A stretch of DNA of 64,000 nt from Elymus sibiricus (taxonomy: Eukaryota > Streptophyta > Magnoliopsida > Poales > Poaceae). The stretch lies in the NCBI GenBank assembly GCA_039707655.1, contig CM077667.1, forward strand, positions 62,835,628 to 62,899,627. Direction: 5' to 3'. Positions 31,560 to 42,450 of the stretch are shown here, one piece after another (position 1 is the first letter of the stretch; each line of letters opens with the position of its first letter). A program made the position numbers and the translations under genes. Under the pieces are notes generated by a model, which was not told where the DNA came from, made no database searches, and saw only the letters and a program-made list of their open reading frames with translations.

Positions 31560-33725
31560 TGTAGGAGATATGCCCTAGAGGCAGTAATATCAGTTACTTT
31601 GTATCTCCGAGTTTGTAATGAATGTTTATGTTCCATGCTATAACTGCAATGATTCTCGAGTCTGCAATAACCACGAGGCTCGGAGGGAAACTCATGTGCA
31701 CGTGTGGTATAATAAACGGTAAAATGTATTCCTAGTCTTGCCTCTAAGACTGGCTCAAGTATTGCATGATGATCCTGTTTTCCTGATCATGGCCATGTCA
31801 ATGCCGGCAATTTTGAGGGCACAATGTTAGTAGAACACTTGTGTTGAATCGACCCAAATTGATGTTATGTTATGAGATACATTCGTCATGAGTTAATGGT
31901 TAATAACACAGAGATAGTTAATGTTTGCATAAATTCCTTAGACCATGAGAGTGTCGAGTTTCTTCATGCTTGCTTCATGAACTTTGGGGTTTGTTAAACG
32001 TCATCCGTAAATGGGTGGCTATTACGGCGGCTTACGGGTTCATGGAAAAGTATGTCAAGTAACTTGATAGCTCAAGATTGGGATTTGCTCCTCCGACGAT
32101 GGAGAGATATTCTCGGGCCCTGTCGGTGTTACGGTATCCATCATCGTCTGGCCAGACACATTGTGATTTGATCACTGGGATGCCGGAACACGGAAACGAG
32201 TAAAGAGAACAAAACCGGTAACGAGGTAACTTGCATAGTGGACAAGTTGTTGATCCACGGGGATGCATAAATCTCACCTCGGGTTTTGTAATATATCGTG
32301 AAGCAACAGGAATAGCACACGGCAACTGGAGGTTCACTCGAATATTCATTCGTGTGGGTATAGGGGTCAATATGGGTGTCCACGGCTCCGATGTTGATCA
32401 TTGATCGAAAGGGGTTCCGGGTCATGTCTATACTTCACCGAACGTATAGGGTCACACGCTTAAGGGTCATCTATCTGCTGAATACTAGACAGGGAGTCTG
32501 AGAGAAAATCACCGAAAAAGTTTCGGACACCGGAAAAGTTTCGGACAACGGAAAAGTTCCGTAGAGAGAACACCGGAACAGTTTCGGTAAAACTGAAAAG
32601 TTGTTTCAGGGGATACCATTAAGTCAAATTGGTTTCGGCACATGCCTGATAATTCTTGGAGGGTGCCAGAATCGTTCTGGAAACTTTCTGGAATTTTCCG
32701 GGATGAAAACCGGAAATGTTCCGGAGCTGCCGGAACCGCTTCAGATGCTTTTCGTAGATGAAAATCACTAAACCGGAATTGTTCCGGATCGCATTGAAAA
32801 TTATTTTAGTGGGTACTGGAAATGTTCTAAGCCCACATAAATATTTTCAGTTCGAACAGACGCTGAAAAATGTCATCGTGAATAGTGAAAAGCACTTTTT
32901 GGGCTGATTTGCAAATGGGGTTTTTCTTCTAGAAGAAAACCACTTTTGGTGAGAGATAAAGGTGTGTGAAAGGTGGTGGGCCCCCCCCAAAGGGGGCAGC
33001 ACCAAATTTCGTCCATAGGTGGTGGGGAGGGCCCCCTTGGTGTTTCCTTCCACCTCATGGTGGATATGTTCTACACACACCCTTATGTGGCATTTGGGTG
33101 AAAAGATCTTAAGCCCCTTTTGGTCTTTTTACCCCTTGCCTCCACCCCTTGGCTTTCCTATAAATAGGAGGTGAGGGGGCTGCCCAAAGATCATCCCTTG
33201 CTCTCATACACATGCTATGCTTTGCTAGCTCTCTCTCTCCCTCCCACGAAAAGAGTTTTTCGTAGAGCCGAAAGGCTGTCTGGGTTCCGGCAGGAACTAG
33301 CTCTGGACGGCGAAGCCCTGCCGGATAGCTGACACCGTATGTGTGCAACCCCGTAGAGAGATTGTAGTTTCGATCTTTTGCCCGAAGGGCTGTTCGAGTT
33401 ACCGTTCGAGTTTCCGGCGTCCTCCCGAAGGGCTGTCCGGGTTACTGTTCGGGTTCCGAGGGTCCTCCCGAAGGGCTGTCCGCGACATCGTCCTGGGGAC
33501 TGTCCGACCGCCTCCCGAAGGGCTGTCCGGAGTGGGAGTACATCCTTGCGGTTGGGAGGTTGTAAATCCTAGCTGCAGGGATCTGCACCGACGATCTACA
33601 CCGACTCTTCTTCCGCTGCGTTTCGAGTTGGTACGGATCAGATCAAACCTTGTATGCAGTCTCCATAGTGATCCTGGGCGTGCTCGCTGTACCGAAAATT
33701 TTGTTTTCTGTCGCGTTCCCCAACA
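31560..33725 (+). repeat. 3' LTR of the second copia element
   Basis: 2166 bp, nearly identical to 24139-26308. The main length change is the shortened C run at about 32981-32988. Confidence 0.95.
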
Positions 33726-33828
33726 AAGTCAACCCGTTGCATATTGAGTAATAGTGATCTGTGTGTTGATCAGTTTCCTGGTAGTTGCCTTCGATCGATT
33801 TTAAATGTTTCAACTATGAACATAGGAA

Positions 33829-35080
33829 ATGTCTGACGACGAAAGGAAATTCGTTATGTGCGAATTATGCGAAGACGAGCGCGGCCTGTGTGACAAGCCT
33901 CACCTAGTTGATGGTAGGCGCTTCAGCATCGTGTTGGATGAGACCTTCGAAGTGGATACAGTAAGTCACAACGACAAGTCTTTTTTCGTAATTAAGCATG
34001 ACTTCAGCTTCTTTTGCTTCAACTTATAATTTTAATTTTTTATTATTCTACTAGCGTATCCCCTGCCATGCAAGAATTTATGTCTTGGATAAGATTGGTT
34101 TCAATACTAAAAAAAGTATGGAGGTAAAGAGAGTTCACTTGAGGACCGAGCATGGTTATACTTTTGCCGTAAAATTGTACAATGTAGACACCTACTCCTA
34201 TTTTGAATGCAAAAGTTGGCAAGCACTATGCAAGGCTTATGCATTTGAGCCTAATATGCTTATCACCTTTGATATTCGTCCGAAAGATGAAATTGAAGGT
34301 AATATTGACATCTGGGTCGATGTGCAGACGCCTCCAGTTCTACCATTATGTGAGTTTCTCAACCATATTTATTATGATTCCGATTCTGCCTCCGCGTGAG
34401 TTTGTTAAACATATTTATTATGTAATTTATATTGTTTATTTCAAAATAGTTGACAGCTTATTTGCATTGACAGCTTATTTTCATTCTTCAAAAAATGTAC
34501 GGAAGATGGTAGACAGAACCTACTACACCGATGGCGCAGAATTAGCTTGTCAGGAGAAAAATCATCTTATCTCATTTAGTAATGATCTTCAGAATTACAA
34601 TACCTATTATCAAACTCCTACACATTATGGTCAATACGTGCCACTAGTGCACGTGTTGAACTACGGTAACATCCATAGAGATGGCATGGTAAGATTTTTT
34701 ACTATTACAACATCCGTGCATCTTTTGCATAAATTATTTTTAAAACTAAACTACATTGCTAACTACGAAGTTATTACTATGTTTTTCAACAGAAAATCCC
34801 GAAGGATTGTGTGCCTCATCTGATGTTTCCGGAAGGTCACCTTGATGTTATGAGCTTACGGCCAGGTCAGCCTACGCATCACTGTTGTCCATACCGGATT
34901 TCTAAAACCGATGAAGACATGACAATCAAAGATTGGAAAAAATGTATGGTCGATCGTAGAGAGCTACTTGGAAGCAACATTGTGCGTAGGCCAAGAATTG
35001 GAGACAGGATGATCTCCATTCTCCATAATGGAGAGTCAGGGCCTATCGTGTTTTATGATATTTTACCTAAGAGAGGGTAG
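33829..35080 (+). CDS. B3-domain-like gene carried by CACTA-2 (four exons)
   Basis: Exons with GT/AG borders: 33829-33960, 34055-34395, 34517-34688, 34793-35080 (TAG). The phases join without a stop and give about 310 residues. The N-terminus (MSDDERKFVMCELCEDERGL) holds a CX2C pair. Two blocks resemble the plant B3 DNA-binding pseudobarrel: IYVLDKIGFN...VKLYNVDTYSYFECKSWQAL...DIWVDV in exon 2, and CVPHLMFPEGHLDVMSLRPG...RPRIGDRMISILHNG in exon 4. Genes of this kind recur in Triticeae CACTA elements, so it is transposon cargo rather than a normal host regulator. Any 5' non-coding exon would be cut off by the copia element ending 103 bp upstream. The role (DNA binding, perhaps at the element's own ends) is inferred. 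Confidence 0.65.
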
Positions 35081-35269
35081 TGTAGGTCCTATGAGAGAGG
35101 AGTAGGTCCTAGGTACAATGTGTTATTATGTGCTACAATGTGTTAGAGTTGATGATGATGAGGAGGAGGAGTTGTGATTATGACCGGTCCTTCTGCGTCT
35201 GCCGCAACCCCGACCGGTCCTTCTCCGTCTCACACTGGCGCAAGCCCGACCGGTCCTTCAGCTCCGTGA

Positions 35270-35845
35270 TGATGGTAAGTTTTCCCAAGTGTTTTGCTTA
35301 ACAAATGCATACTTAGCTTAAGAAATGACCTACTTAGCTCCAAAATGACCTATACTTAGCTTATTTTCCTCGAAAATGACATAATAACCTTATTTAGCTC
35401 CAAAATGACATATTTTACATATGATAGCTATAAAATGACCTATACTTAGCATTTTTTCCTCCAAAATGACTTGATATGCTTAGTTAGCTAAAAAATGGCA
35501 TAACTACCTAGGATAGCTCAATAATGATCTATACTTAGCTTAGCTAGTTCATTTATGACATAATTAGCTCACTTAGGTAAAAAAAAATGGCATAATAACC
35601 TTGGTTTAGCTCCAAAATGACCTATACTTAGCTTATTTTCCTCCAAAATGACATAATAACCTTACTTAGCTCCAAACTGACATACTTTACCTAGGATAGC
35701 TATAAATATGCTTAGTTAGCTCAAAAATGGCATAACTACCTAGGTTAGCTCAAAAATGGCATAACTACCTAGCTTAGCTCTAAAATGACCTACACTTAGC
35801 ATTTTTTCCTAGCTTAGCTAAAAAATGGCATTTTTACCTACCTTA
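35270..35845. repeat. AT-rich degenerate repeats 3' of the B3 gene
   Basis: Variants of AGCTCCAAAATGACCTATAC and TTAGCTTATTTTCC recur at 40-70 bp spacing over about 570 bp. 35081-35269 is 3' UTR-like with GACCGGTCCTTC three times. No ORF. Confidence 0.6.
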
Positions 35846-36005
35846 GTTAGAAGAAGAAGAAGATAAAGAAGAGGAGAGGAGAAAAAGAAAGAGAAGAAAA
35901 ATTCTTCTTCTTCTTCTTCTTCTTCTTCTAGTCTTCTTCTTCTTCTTCTTCTTCTTCTAGCTAGTCTTCTTCTTTTAGTCTTCTTCTTCTTCTTCTAACT
36001 TTCTT
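35846..36005. repeat. GAA-rich then TTC-rich microsatellite (inverted)
   Basis: About 50 bp of AAGAAGAAGA/GAGGAGA purine repeat are followed at once by about 100 bp of TTCTTC repeats. The two halves are complementary and could form a hairpin or triplex. 36006-36340 is T/A-rich with a (TA)n run at 36281-36296 and no gene. Confidence 0.75.
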
Positions 36006-36340
36006 CTTTCCCAATTTGCAGATTTGCTTTCGATGAGGAAGCTTGCGTTGATGGAGTCTACTCTTCTTCTTGTGCTTCCTTTTTGTTTTGATTTTGTAGG
36101 ATGAACAATGTGAAACTTGCTACCTATATATGTATGTATGGATGAAACTATATGGACCTTTTGCTTAATTGTTGGATATGTTGGACTTTTCATTTGGTGT
36201 ATATATGTGTTGGATGATCATATCCAGATGGCAGGGATATGTTGGCTATATGTACTTGTTGAAATATTTTGAAATGAATATATATATATATATATATCTG
36301 TGAAATTGATTGAATTTAAGAAAAAAAACAGTGGCAATAT

Positions 36341-36805
36341 AGCCTCTTTGCCGTCTGCTAGCAGACGGCAAAGAGGCCACGTGGCAGCAGCCCGTGCAAC
36401 CTGGGCTGGCCTATTTGGCCTCTTTGCCGTCTGCTGGCAGACGGCGAAGACCTTTGCTTCTTTGCCGTCTGCTAGCAGACGGCAAAAAGCCTGCGTTGGC
36501 CCAGCTGACGCCTGACGTCAGCTGCAGCTCTTTGCCGTCTGCGAGCAGACAGCAAAGATCGCCGTTAGCGCCCTAACGGGGCTGGCACCTTTTGTCTGCC
36601 GTCCAGGGGCTTTGCCGTCGGCCAGCAGACGGCAAAGAGCTTGGCTTCTTTGCAGTCTGCCAGCAGACGGCAAAGAGGCCTTTGCCGGCAGCTGTTCGGC
36701 CGGACTGTTCGCCATCTGCTGGCGGACGGCAATGGCTTTGCCGTCCGCCAGGCAGGCCTTTGCCGTCTGCTATGGCAGACGGCAAAGACCCTGATTCCAG
36801 TAGTG
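36341..36805 (+). repeat. CACTA-2 right terminus and subterminal palindromes
   Basis: About ten copies of TTTGCCGTCTGC and GCAGACGGCAAA, in head-to-head pairs, end at TCCAGTAGTG. The array mirrors the left end and is longer. Confidence 0.88.
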
Positions 36806-39128
36806 AAGGACGGTGGGAACACCAGCTCCAAACTAACAAGACATTGCACCAAATCACTCCTTAACCTTGGCAGGATTTCTGGATCGATCACCTTCTGAGA
36901 GATTGCATTGAGGAATGCACATAGCTTCACAATGGCTAATCGAACGTTTTCCGGTAGAAGCCCCCTCAATGCAACCGGAAGCAGTTGTGTCATAATCACG
37001 TGGCAGTCTTGAGACTTTAGGTTATGGAACTTTTTCTCTGCCATATTTATTATTCCCTTTATATTCGATGAGAAGCCAGACGGGACCTTCATACTGAGCA
37101 GGCATTCAAAGAAGATTTCCTTCTCTTCTTTGGTAAGAGCGTAGCTGGCAGGACCTTCATACTGCTTTGGATGCATGCCGTCTTTTTCATGCACACGTTG
37201 TTGTTCCTCCCGTGCCTCCGGTGTATCTTTTGTCTTCCCATACACTCCCAAGAAGCCTAGCAGGTTCATGCAAAGATTCTTCGTCACGTGCATCACGTCG
37301 ATTGCAGAGCGGACCTCTAGGTCTTTCCAATAGGGTAGGTCCCAAAATATAGATTTCTTCTTCCACATGGGTGCGTGTCCCGCATCGTCAGTCGCAACAG
37401 ATAGTCCGCCAGGACCCTTTCCAAATATTACTTGTAAATCATTGACCATATCAAGTATGTGATCACCAGTACGGAGGGCGGGCTTCTTCCGGTGATCTGC
37501 CTCACCTTTGAAATGCTTTCCTTTCTTTCGACATTGATGGTTGGTCGGAAGAAATCGACGATGCCCCAGGTACACATTCTTCCTGCATTTGTCCAAATAT
37601 ATACTGTCGGTGTCATCTAAACAGTGTGTGCATGCGTGGTATCCCTTGTTTGTCTGTCCTGAAAGGTTACTGAGAGCAGGCCAATCGTTGATGGTTACAA
37701 ATAGCAACGCATGTAGGTCAAATTCCTCCTGTTCGTTCTCATCCCACACACGTACACCTCTTCCATTCCATAGATGTAAAAGTTCATCAACTAATGGCCT
37801 TAGGTACACATCAATGTCATTGCCGGGTTGCTTAGGGCCTTGGATGAGCACTGGCATCATAATGAACTTCCGCTTCATGCACAACCAAGGAGGAAGGTTA
37901 TACATACATAGAGTCACGGGCCATGTGATATGCTTGTTGCTCTGCTCCCCAAAAGAATTAACGCCATCTGCACTTAAACCAAACCATACGTTCCTCGGGT
38001 CACTTGTAAAGTCGCTCCACTTTCTCTCGATCTTTCTCCACTGCGACTCGTCAGCGGGTGCTCTCAACTTCCCGTCTTTCTTACGGTCTTTTTTGTGCCA
38101 TTGCATCAACTCGGCATGCTTTTTGTTTCTGAACAGACGTTTCGACCGTGGTATTATAGGAGCATACCACATCACCTTGGCAGGAACCCTCTTCCCGGTG
38201 CGCTGGCCCTCAACATCACCAGGCTCATCTCTTCTGATCTTATACCGCAATGCACCGCATACCGGGCATGCGTTCAAATCCTCGTACGCACCGCGGTAGG
38301 GGATGCAGTCATTAGGGCATGCATGTATCTTCTGCACCTCCAATCCTAGAGGGCATAGAACCTTCTTTGCTTCGTACGTACTGCCGGGCAATTCGTTATT
38401 CTTTGGAAGATTCTTCTTCATTATTTTCAGTAGCGAACTAAATCCCTTGTCAGATACACCATTGTCTGCCTTCCATTGCAGCAATTCCAGTGTGGTACCG
38501 AGCTTTCTGTTGTCATCTTCGCAATTTGGGTACAACCCTTTTTTGTAATCCTCTAACATGCGATCGAACTTCAAGTTCTCCCTTTCATTTTCGCATTCTC
38601 TCTGTGCATCAACAATGACCCGGCGAAGATCATCATCGGGCACATCGTCTGGTTCCTCTTGATCTTCAGCTTCCCCCATTGCAGCATCACTGTATTCAGG
38701 GGGCGGGTAGTTGTCGTCATCCTCTTCTTCTTCGTTGTCTTCCATCATAACCCCTCTTTCTCCGTGTTTGGTCCAAACATTATAGTGTGACATAAAACCC
38801 TTCTGAAGCAGGTGGAAGTGAAGGGTTTTATAGTTGGAGAAATCCTTCGTATTCTCACAGACAGTACATGGACAATGCATAAAACCATTCTGCTTGTTTG
38901 CCTCAGCCGCTTCGAGAAAATTATGCAGGCCCTTAATATACTCGGAGGTGCGTCGGTCACCGTACATCCATTGCCGGTTCATCTGCGTGCATATCATGAA
39001 TAGAGAAGTGACCAAATTAATAGAAATTCATCATCACATTAAAGCCAAAGTACAGTAGTGACCAAAATAAATACATAACGTTCATACATAGTTCTCATTA
39101 TTGAACAACATATAGCTCTCTAGAGCAT

Positions 39129-39598
39129 CTAATTAAAACATACATTGAAACTAGAAAATTTAAATGCAACAACAAATGCGATCATAACCGCAACTAAGGT
39201 ACCAATTGATCCAACGACATAATGATACCAAGCCTCAGTATGAATGGCATATTTTCTAATCTTTCTAATCTTCAAGCGCATTGCATCCATCTTGATCTTG
39301 TGATCGTCGACGACATCGGCAACATGCAACTCCAACTTCATCTTCTCCTCTTCAACTCTTTGTAATTTTTGTTTCAAGTAATTGTTTTCTTTTTCAACCA
39401 AATTTAACTTCTCGACAAGAATTTGTATGTCGGTTGGAATTTCCGGTTCACATACCTCCTAGATTAAAAAATATATGTCACGTTGGTCTGCATAATTGTC
39501 ATAAACACTAAATAAAACAAATAGTTATAAAAGATAATATATACCACATCCGAATCATAGACCGGACGAGGGCCGACGTGGGCGGATACCATGACCAT
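39129..39598 (-). CDS. CACTA-1 coiled-coil, single-TM protein
   Basis: Two exons: 39545-39598 (MVMVSAHVGPRPVYDSDV) and 39129-39458, with GT/AG borders and matching phase, giving 127 residues. The middle is a Lys/Glu-rich heptad-like coiled coil (LVEKENNYLKQKLQRVEEEK). The C-terminus has a hydrophobic segment, VVGSIGTLVAVMIAFVVAF, near the end, so it would be a tail-anchored membrane protein. It lies in the same direction as TNP2, just upstream (146 bp). The CACTA fragment at 43553-44526 keeps its first exon, so the gene is a stable part of this family. Function unknown. The intron rests only on visible splice sites. Confidence 0.6.
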
Positions 39599-39949
39599 GG
39601 CACTATATAATAACAAACAATAATAAAAGTAAGAAAATTACACAAGTATCTATCTAAATGATACAAGTAAGAACTTTTTCCTTTTAGAAAGAAGATAAGA
39701 AGAAGAGGCTAACCACGGTGGTGCCGGCACTGAGATGGGCGCGGGCGATCGACGGCGGTGAGGACGGGGACGGGACAGGACGGACCGCCAAACCTAAACA
39801 AATCTTGAGGAAAATGGAGCTTGGACAAGGAGCTTCGAGAGGAGAAAGCTTAAGTGTGGTTCGGGCATTTCATCGAACACCTCATGTGCATAGGAGGTGA
39901 GCTAGAGCACCACAAAGCTCTCCCAACGGCCGGCCAAAAAAACAGAGCA

Positions 39950-40286
39950 GTGTGCACTGCTCTGCTCGCGGGCAGGGGGTATATATAGGCCGACCATTGG
40001 TCCCGGTTTGTGGCTGGAACCGGGACTAAAGGACATCATTTGGTCCCGGTTCCAGCCACAAACCGGGACCAATGGTTGTGGGCCAGGACCCAGGCCCATT
40101 GGTCCCGGTTCGTGTCTGGAACCGGGACCAAAGGGGTCAGACGAACCGGGACCAATGGCCCACGAGGCCCGGCCGGCGCCCTGGCCTCACGAACCGGGAC
40201 CAATGCCCCCATTGGTCCCGGTTCGTGAGTGAACCGGGACTAATGGGCTTCTCAGGGCTGGACCAAAGCCCTGTTATGTACTAGTG
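39950..40286 (-). repeat. CACTA-1 right terminus, subterminal repeats and TATA box
   Basis: Repeats of TTGGTCCCGGTT and AACCGGGACCAA alternate over 39990-40250, and the TIR ends CTAGTG at 40286. TATATATAGG at 39980-39989 is the likely TATA box for the minus-strand genes. 39599-39949 is 5' flank with no further ORF of note. Confidence 0.8.
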
Positions 40287-40476
40287 CATGGTCTCTATAT
40301 TATTTGTAAATGTTGATCCCTGCAGTGAGGTCACACCAGTTTGGAGGAATAGTATCTTTATTCTTTAACACAAGAGGCACCATGACCATGTATAATCATC
40401 AAAGGTAATACTAATAGTATGGTGAATAGAAGCATCCATTTTACCAAATTTGAAGGACACCAATGTTTAGTATCTA

Positions 40477-40552
40477 CTCCCTCTATAAATTAATATAAGA
40501 CGTGTTTAGATCAATACCTTAGTGATCTAAACCTACTAATTTACAGAGGTAG
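40477..40552. mobile_element. Stowaway (Tc1/mariner) MITE
   Basis: CTCCCTCTATAAATTAATAT on the left and its diverged complement TAATTTACAGAGGTAG on the right form terminal inverted repeats. The inside is palindromic around GTTTAGATCA...TGATCTAAAC, and TA target sites flank it (40475-40476, 40553-40554). It is typical of the short grass Stowaway families. The rest of 40290-40776 shows no gene. Confidence 0.8.
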
Positions 40553-40776
40553 TAGCTTTTGCACTGCTAGCTTGCATATACAAAGGATAGAAGTAATATG
40601 ATTGTCGCTGAATCTAGCTTATCGAATTTGGACCACTAAATACATGGATAGATAGTAAGGCACATCTAGCATATATGAATAAACTTTTCAACAGGTGTCG
40701 GTGCGGTGCGGATGCTATGTGTATAATAATATATACAGATACAAGAAGACTCTGAAACCCTTTTGGCCTACAAAAG

Positions 40777-42213
40777 TTAAGCCCCATCTGAGCTTTTGAA
40801 AAGCAACAGATTATGTTGTTTACAACTAAGAGAAACGATCCCTATCAATATGCAACCAACAATGCAGAGAAAATACAACAATCCTTGCCGGCGATCTGGA
40901 ACTGGCGTGGGCTGCTTCTTCTTCCTCCTACTACTCCTTATTCTCTTCTTCCTCTTCTTCTGCAGGTTCCCTCGAGAGTTATCATCAGGGAGAAACAAGG
41001 AAGAATCTCCTGGGGTAATGTCGAGGTATTTTGGAAAGACGCATGGGCAGTAGTACACTGTAATGAGGAAGTGGTCCCGTTGGGCAGGAAATTGGGCTAA
41101 TGCTGCCACCATTCCCTGTTTCATGTCGATGGTGATGGCCCAGGCATTGTCGTCTTCATTGTTCACCCTGGCCATCATGCAAAGAACATCCTCATCGTGC
41201 ATGCTCACGATCTTTGGGCCATGGTAAATCAGTTTCTTGAGCTCCAGCTCTTGCGTCTCGTCATCCCGCAGCTCAGGCAGCAAAGCAGAGTAGCTCGGGT
41301 CAACCGAGATGTCATCGACATGGACGGTGCATTGCTTCTGCCAGCCGTCCCAAGAGACCCTTCTGTTCCACACGGTGGCTGTCCAGCCTTGACCACCGAT
41401 TGAGAGATCAAGGGGGTCATCGTATTTGATGTCGACGAGCTTGATGAGGCCATCATCACAGCAGGCAACGTCGTAGAAATACCGGGAGGTGCAACGGGGT
41501 AATGGGATTAAATCAATAACAGGACGACCGTCGTCGAACAAGTTGTGGAGAAGGAGCATGCCATGTTCGGTATCAACCCAGCCCAACGAGCCTGCTCCGA
41601 CTGTGATCTGCTTGGAGAGGGCGTGTTCGCCGCACAATCTCCTATTGGACTCGGATAAGTGCGTCAATGATGCCTCGCTGCTCCTCCATGCCCGTGTTTC
41701 AGAGGAGAAGACATGGATGTGAAAGCGCCAACAATCGTCGTCGATGGTCCAATTGCAATCGACGAAGGCCACGGCGTAGTGCTCGCCGCCGCGGGGCAGG
41801 ATGCCGAAAAACTTCTGCCAGCCAAAGACCGCATGGCGCGGTTGCGGGAGCGGTCGCAGTGATGGTCGAGTAGCGGCGGGGCCGCGCGCGCTGGCTGTGT
41901 AGACGAAGTAGTGGATGGAGGCGGAGCCCCAACATGTGATGCTGAAGAGGGCGAAGGCGTCCTCGGCGCAGATGAGCCAGGAGGAAGAGAACCTATTTTG
42001 GTAGCCGGGGCAGCTGACGGAGAAGTAGGAGACGCCCGGCGGGTCAACGAGCCAGAAGGATAGGTCAACGGCCACGCCCTCGCTCGTGTGGCTCCTGGCG
42101 GTGGTCGCGTTCCGGCGATCCGAATTACGTCCCATCCTACAGAGGAGAGCCCACTCGGGAAATCCGGCGACATTTGATCTCGTCATTGAGGAGGGGTGGA
42201 AGGAAACGGCCAT
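40777..42213 (-). CDS. DUF1618 family protein A, tail-anchored
   Basis: A single-exon frame of 478 residues. I start it at MAVSFHPSSM (42213), which lines up with gene B at 47246-48580; the frame is open to 42291. Family features are the N-terminal WALLCRMGRNSDRRNATTAR, WLVDPPGVSYFSV and WRSSEASL, and the core VGAGSLGWVDTEHGMLLLHN and PKYLDITPGD. A basic stretch (KKRKKRIRSSRRKKKQ) precedes a hydrophobic segment, LLYFLCIVGCILIGIVSL, near the C-terminus, so the protein probably sits in a membrane by its tail. DUF1618 is a grass-expanded family of unknown function. A TATA-like run (42405-42413) lies about 200 bp upstream. No frameshift or stop is seen. Confidence 0.85.
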   Translation of the reverse strand: MAVSFHPSSMTRSNVAGFPEWALLCRMGRNSDRRNATTARSHTSEGVAVDLSFWLVDPPGVSYFSVSCPGYQNRFSSSWLICAEDAFALFSITCWGSASIHYFVYTASARGPAATRPSLRPLPQPRHAVFGWQKFFGILPRGGEHYAVAFVDCNWTIDDDCWRFHIHVFSSETRAWRSSEASLTHLSESNRRLCGEHALSKQITVGAGSLGWVDTEHGMLLLHNLFDDGRPVIDLIPLPRCTSRYFYDVACCDDGLIKLVDIKYDDPLDLSIGGQGWTATVWNRRVSWDGWQKQCTVHVDDISVDPSYSALLPELRDDETQELELKKLIYHGPKIVSMHDEDVLCMMARVNNEDDNAWAITIDMKQGMVAALAQFPAQRDHFLITVYYCPCVFPKYLDITPGDSSLFLPDDNSRGNLQKKRKKRIRSSRRKKKQPTPVPDRRQGLLYFLCIVGCILIGIVSLSCKQHNLLLFKSSDGA

Positions 42214-42450
42214 GAATCTTGAGATGCCGATCAAAGTCCAGAAGTCCGTGAGACGCAACAATGTTGGAATCCTGTCCTTAAGATCGATCACATCAAAATC
42301 TCACGACGAAGCGCATAAAATATTGATAGCCGACGTGCCCTTAATGTTCTTTATTTATTTTCCTTTTTCCACTCACGGTTACAATCTTAGCACAACGTGT
42401 TGTGTATATATATACACACAACAGCCTACGCACGACAACCTAAACCTAGT

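Larger units (their letters stand above)
24139..33725 (+). mobile_element. Second Ty1-copia retrotransposon (Angela-related), complete
   Basis: It is 9587 bp with the target duplication AAGTC (24134-24138, 33726-33730). LTRs of 2170 bp (24139-26308) and 2166 bp (31560-33725) start TGTAGGAGATATGCCC and end CCCCAACA. A perfect initiator-Met PBS follows the 5' LTR, and the polyprotein frame is uninterrupted. It is inserted upstream of the B3 gene in CACTA-2. The LTRs differ at about 22 positions by eye (about 1 %), a similar age to the Angela copy. The LTR start resembles the BARE/Angela consensus but the family is distinct; I do not assign a name. Confidence 0.95.
21850..36805 (+). mobile_element. 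CACTA-2: non-autonomous CACTA element carrying a B3-domain gene
   Basis: Ends are CACTACTGGAATCA at 21850 and its complement TGATTCCAGTAGTG ending at 36805. The target duplication is AAG (21847-21849, 36806-36808). Subterminal regions are filled with TTTGCCGTCTGC / GCAGACGGCAAA palindromes. It sits in the TNP2 gene of CACTA-1, belongs to a different family (different TIR and subterminal motifs) and contains no transposase. Its cargo is a four-exon B3-domain gene (33829-35080). The copia element at 24139-33725 is nested in it; without that it is about 5.4 kb. Confidence 0.93.
20724..38982 (-). pseudogene. CACTA TNP2 transposase gene, split by CACTA-2
   Basis: The N-terminal part is 38982 to 36806 (start chosen as MNRQWMYGDR, the usual TNP2 N-terminus; the frame is open further up to 39015). 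It includes a Transposase_21 region with CPVCGALRYK and the block FIMMPVLIQGPKQPGNDIDV. At 36806-36808 CACTA-2 interrupts the DUF4218 region, which continues at 21849 (MTHVLVHLVNEIV). The C-terminal DUF4216 region (GVRFDAATNRGK... YYGYIVDIWELDY) lies at 20724-21500, ending at 20724. Two nonsense codons lie in the second half: TAG at 21633-21635 and TAG at 21510-21512 (...HYTVL stop NSTLV). TNP2 would catalyse excision and integration of CACTA ends. This copy cannot make it. Confidence 0.9.
3143..40286 (-). mobile_element. CACTA-1: giant CACTA (En/Spm) DNA transposon with nested insertions
   Basis: The left end begins CACTAGTAGAAAAAGG at 3143 and the right end closes with CTAGTG at 40286 (reverse complement CACTAGTACATAACAGGG). 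A 3-bp target duplication, CAT, lies at 3140-3142 and 40287-40289, as expected for CACTA elements. Both ends carry direct and inverted 'TTGTCCCGGTT' subterminal motifs. All three genes read on the minus strand: a coiled-coil/membrane protein (39129-39598), TNP2 (38982 to 20724) and TNP1-Ulp1 (16469 to 3660). Without the Angela element (8991 bp) and CACTA-2 (14956 bp), each with its target duplication, it would be about 13.2 kb. Insertions and nonsense codons make it non-autonomous now. Confidence 0.9.

Noticed and set aside
33343..33747. 134-codon frame in the second copia LTR (also at 25926)
   Set aside because: Translation of the CCCGAAGGGCTGTCCG repeats of the LTR; no domain.
41664..42173. 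169-codon minus-strand frame
   Set aside because: Out-of-phase reading of DUF1618 gene A.
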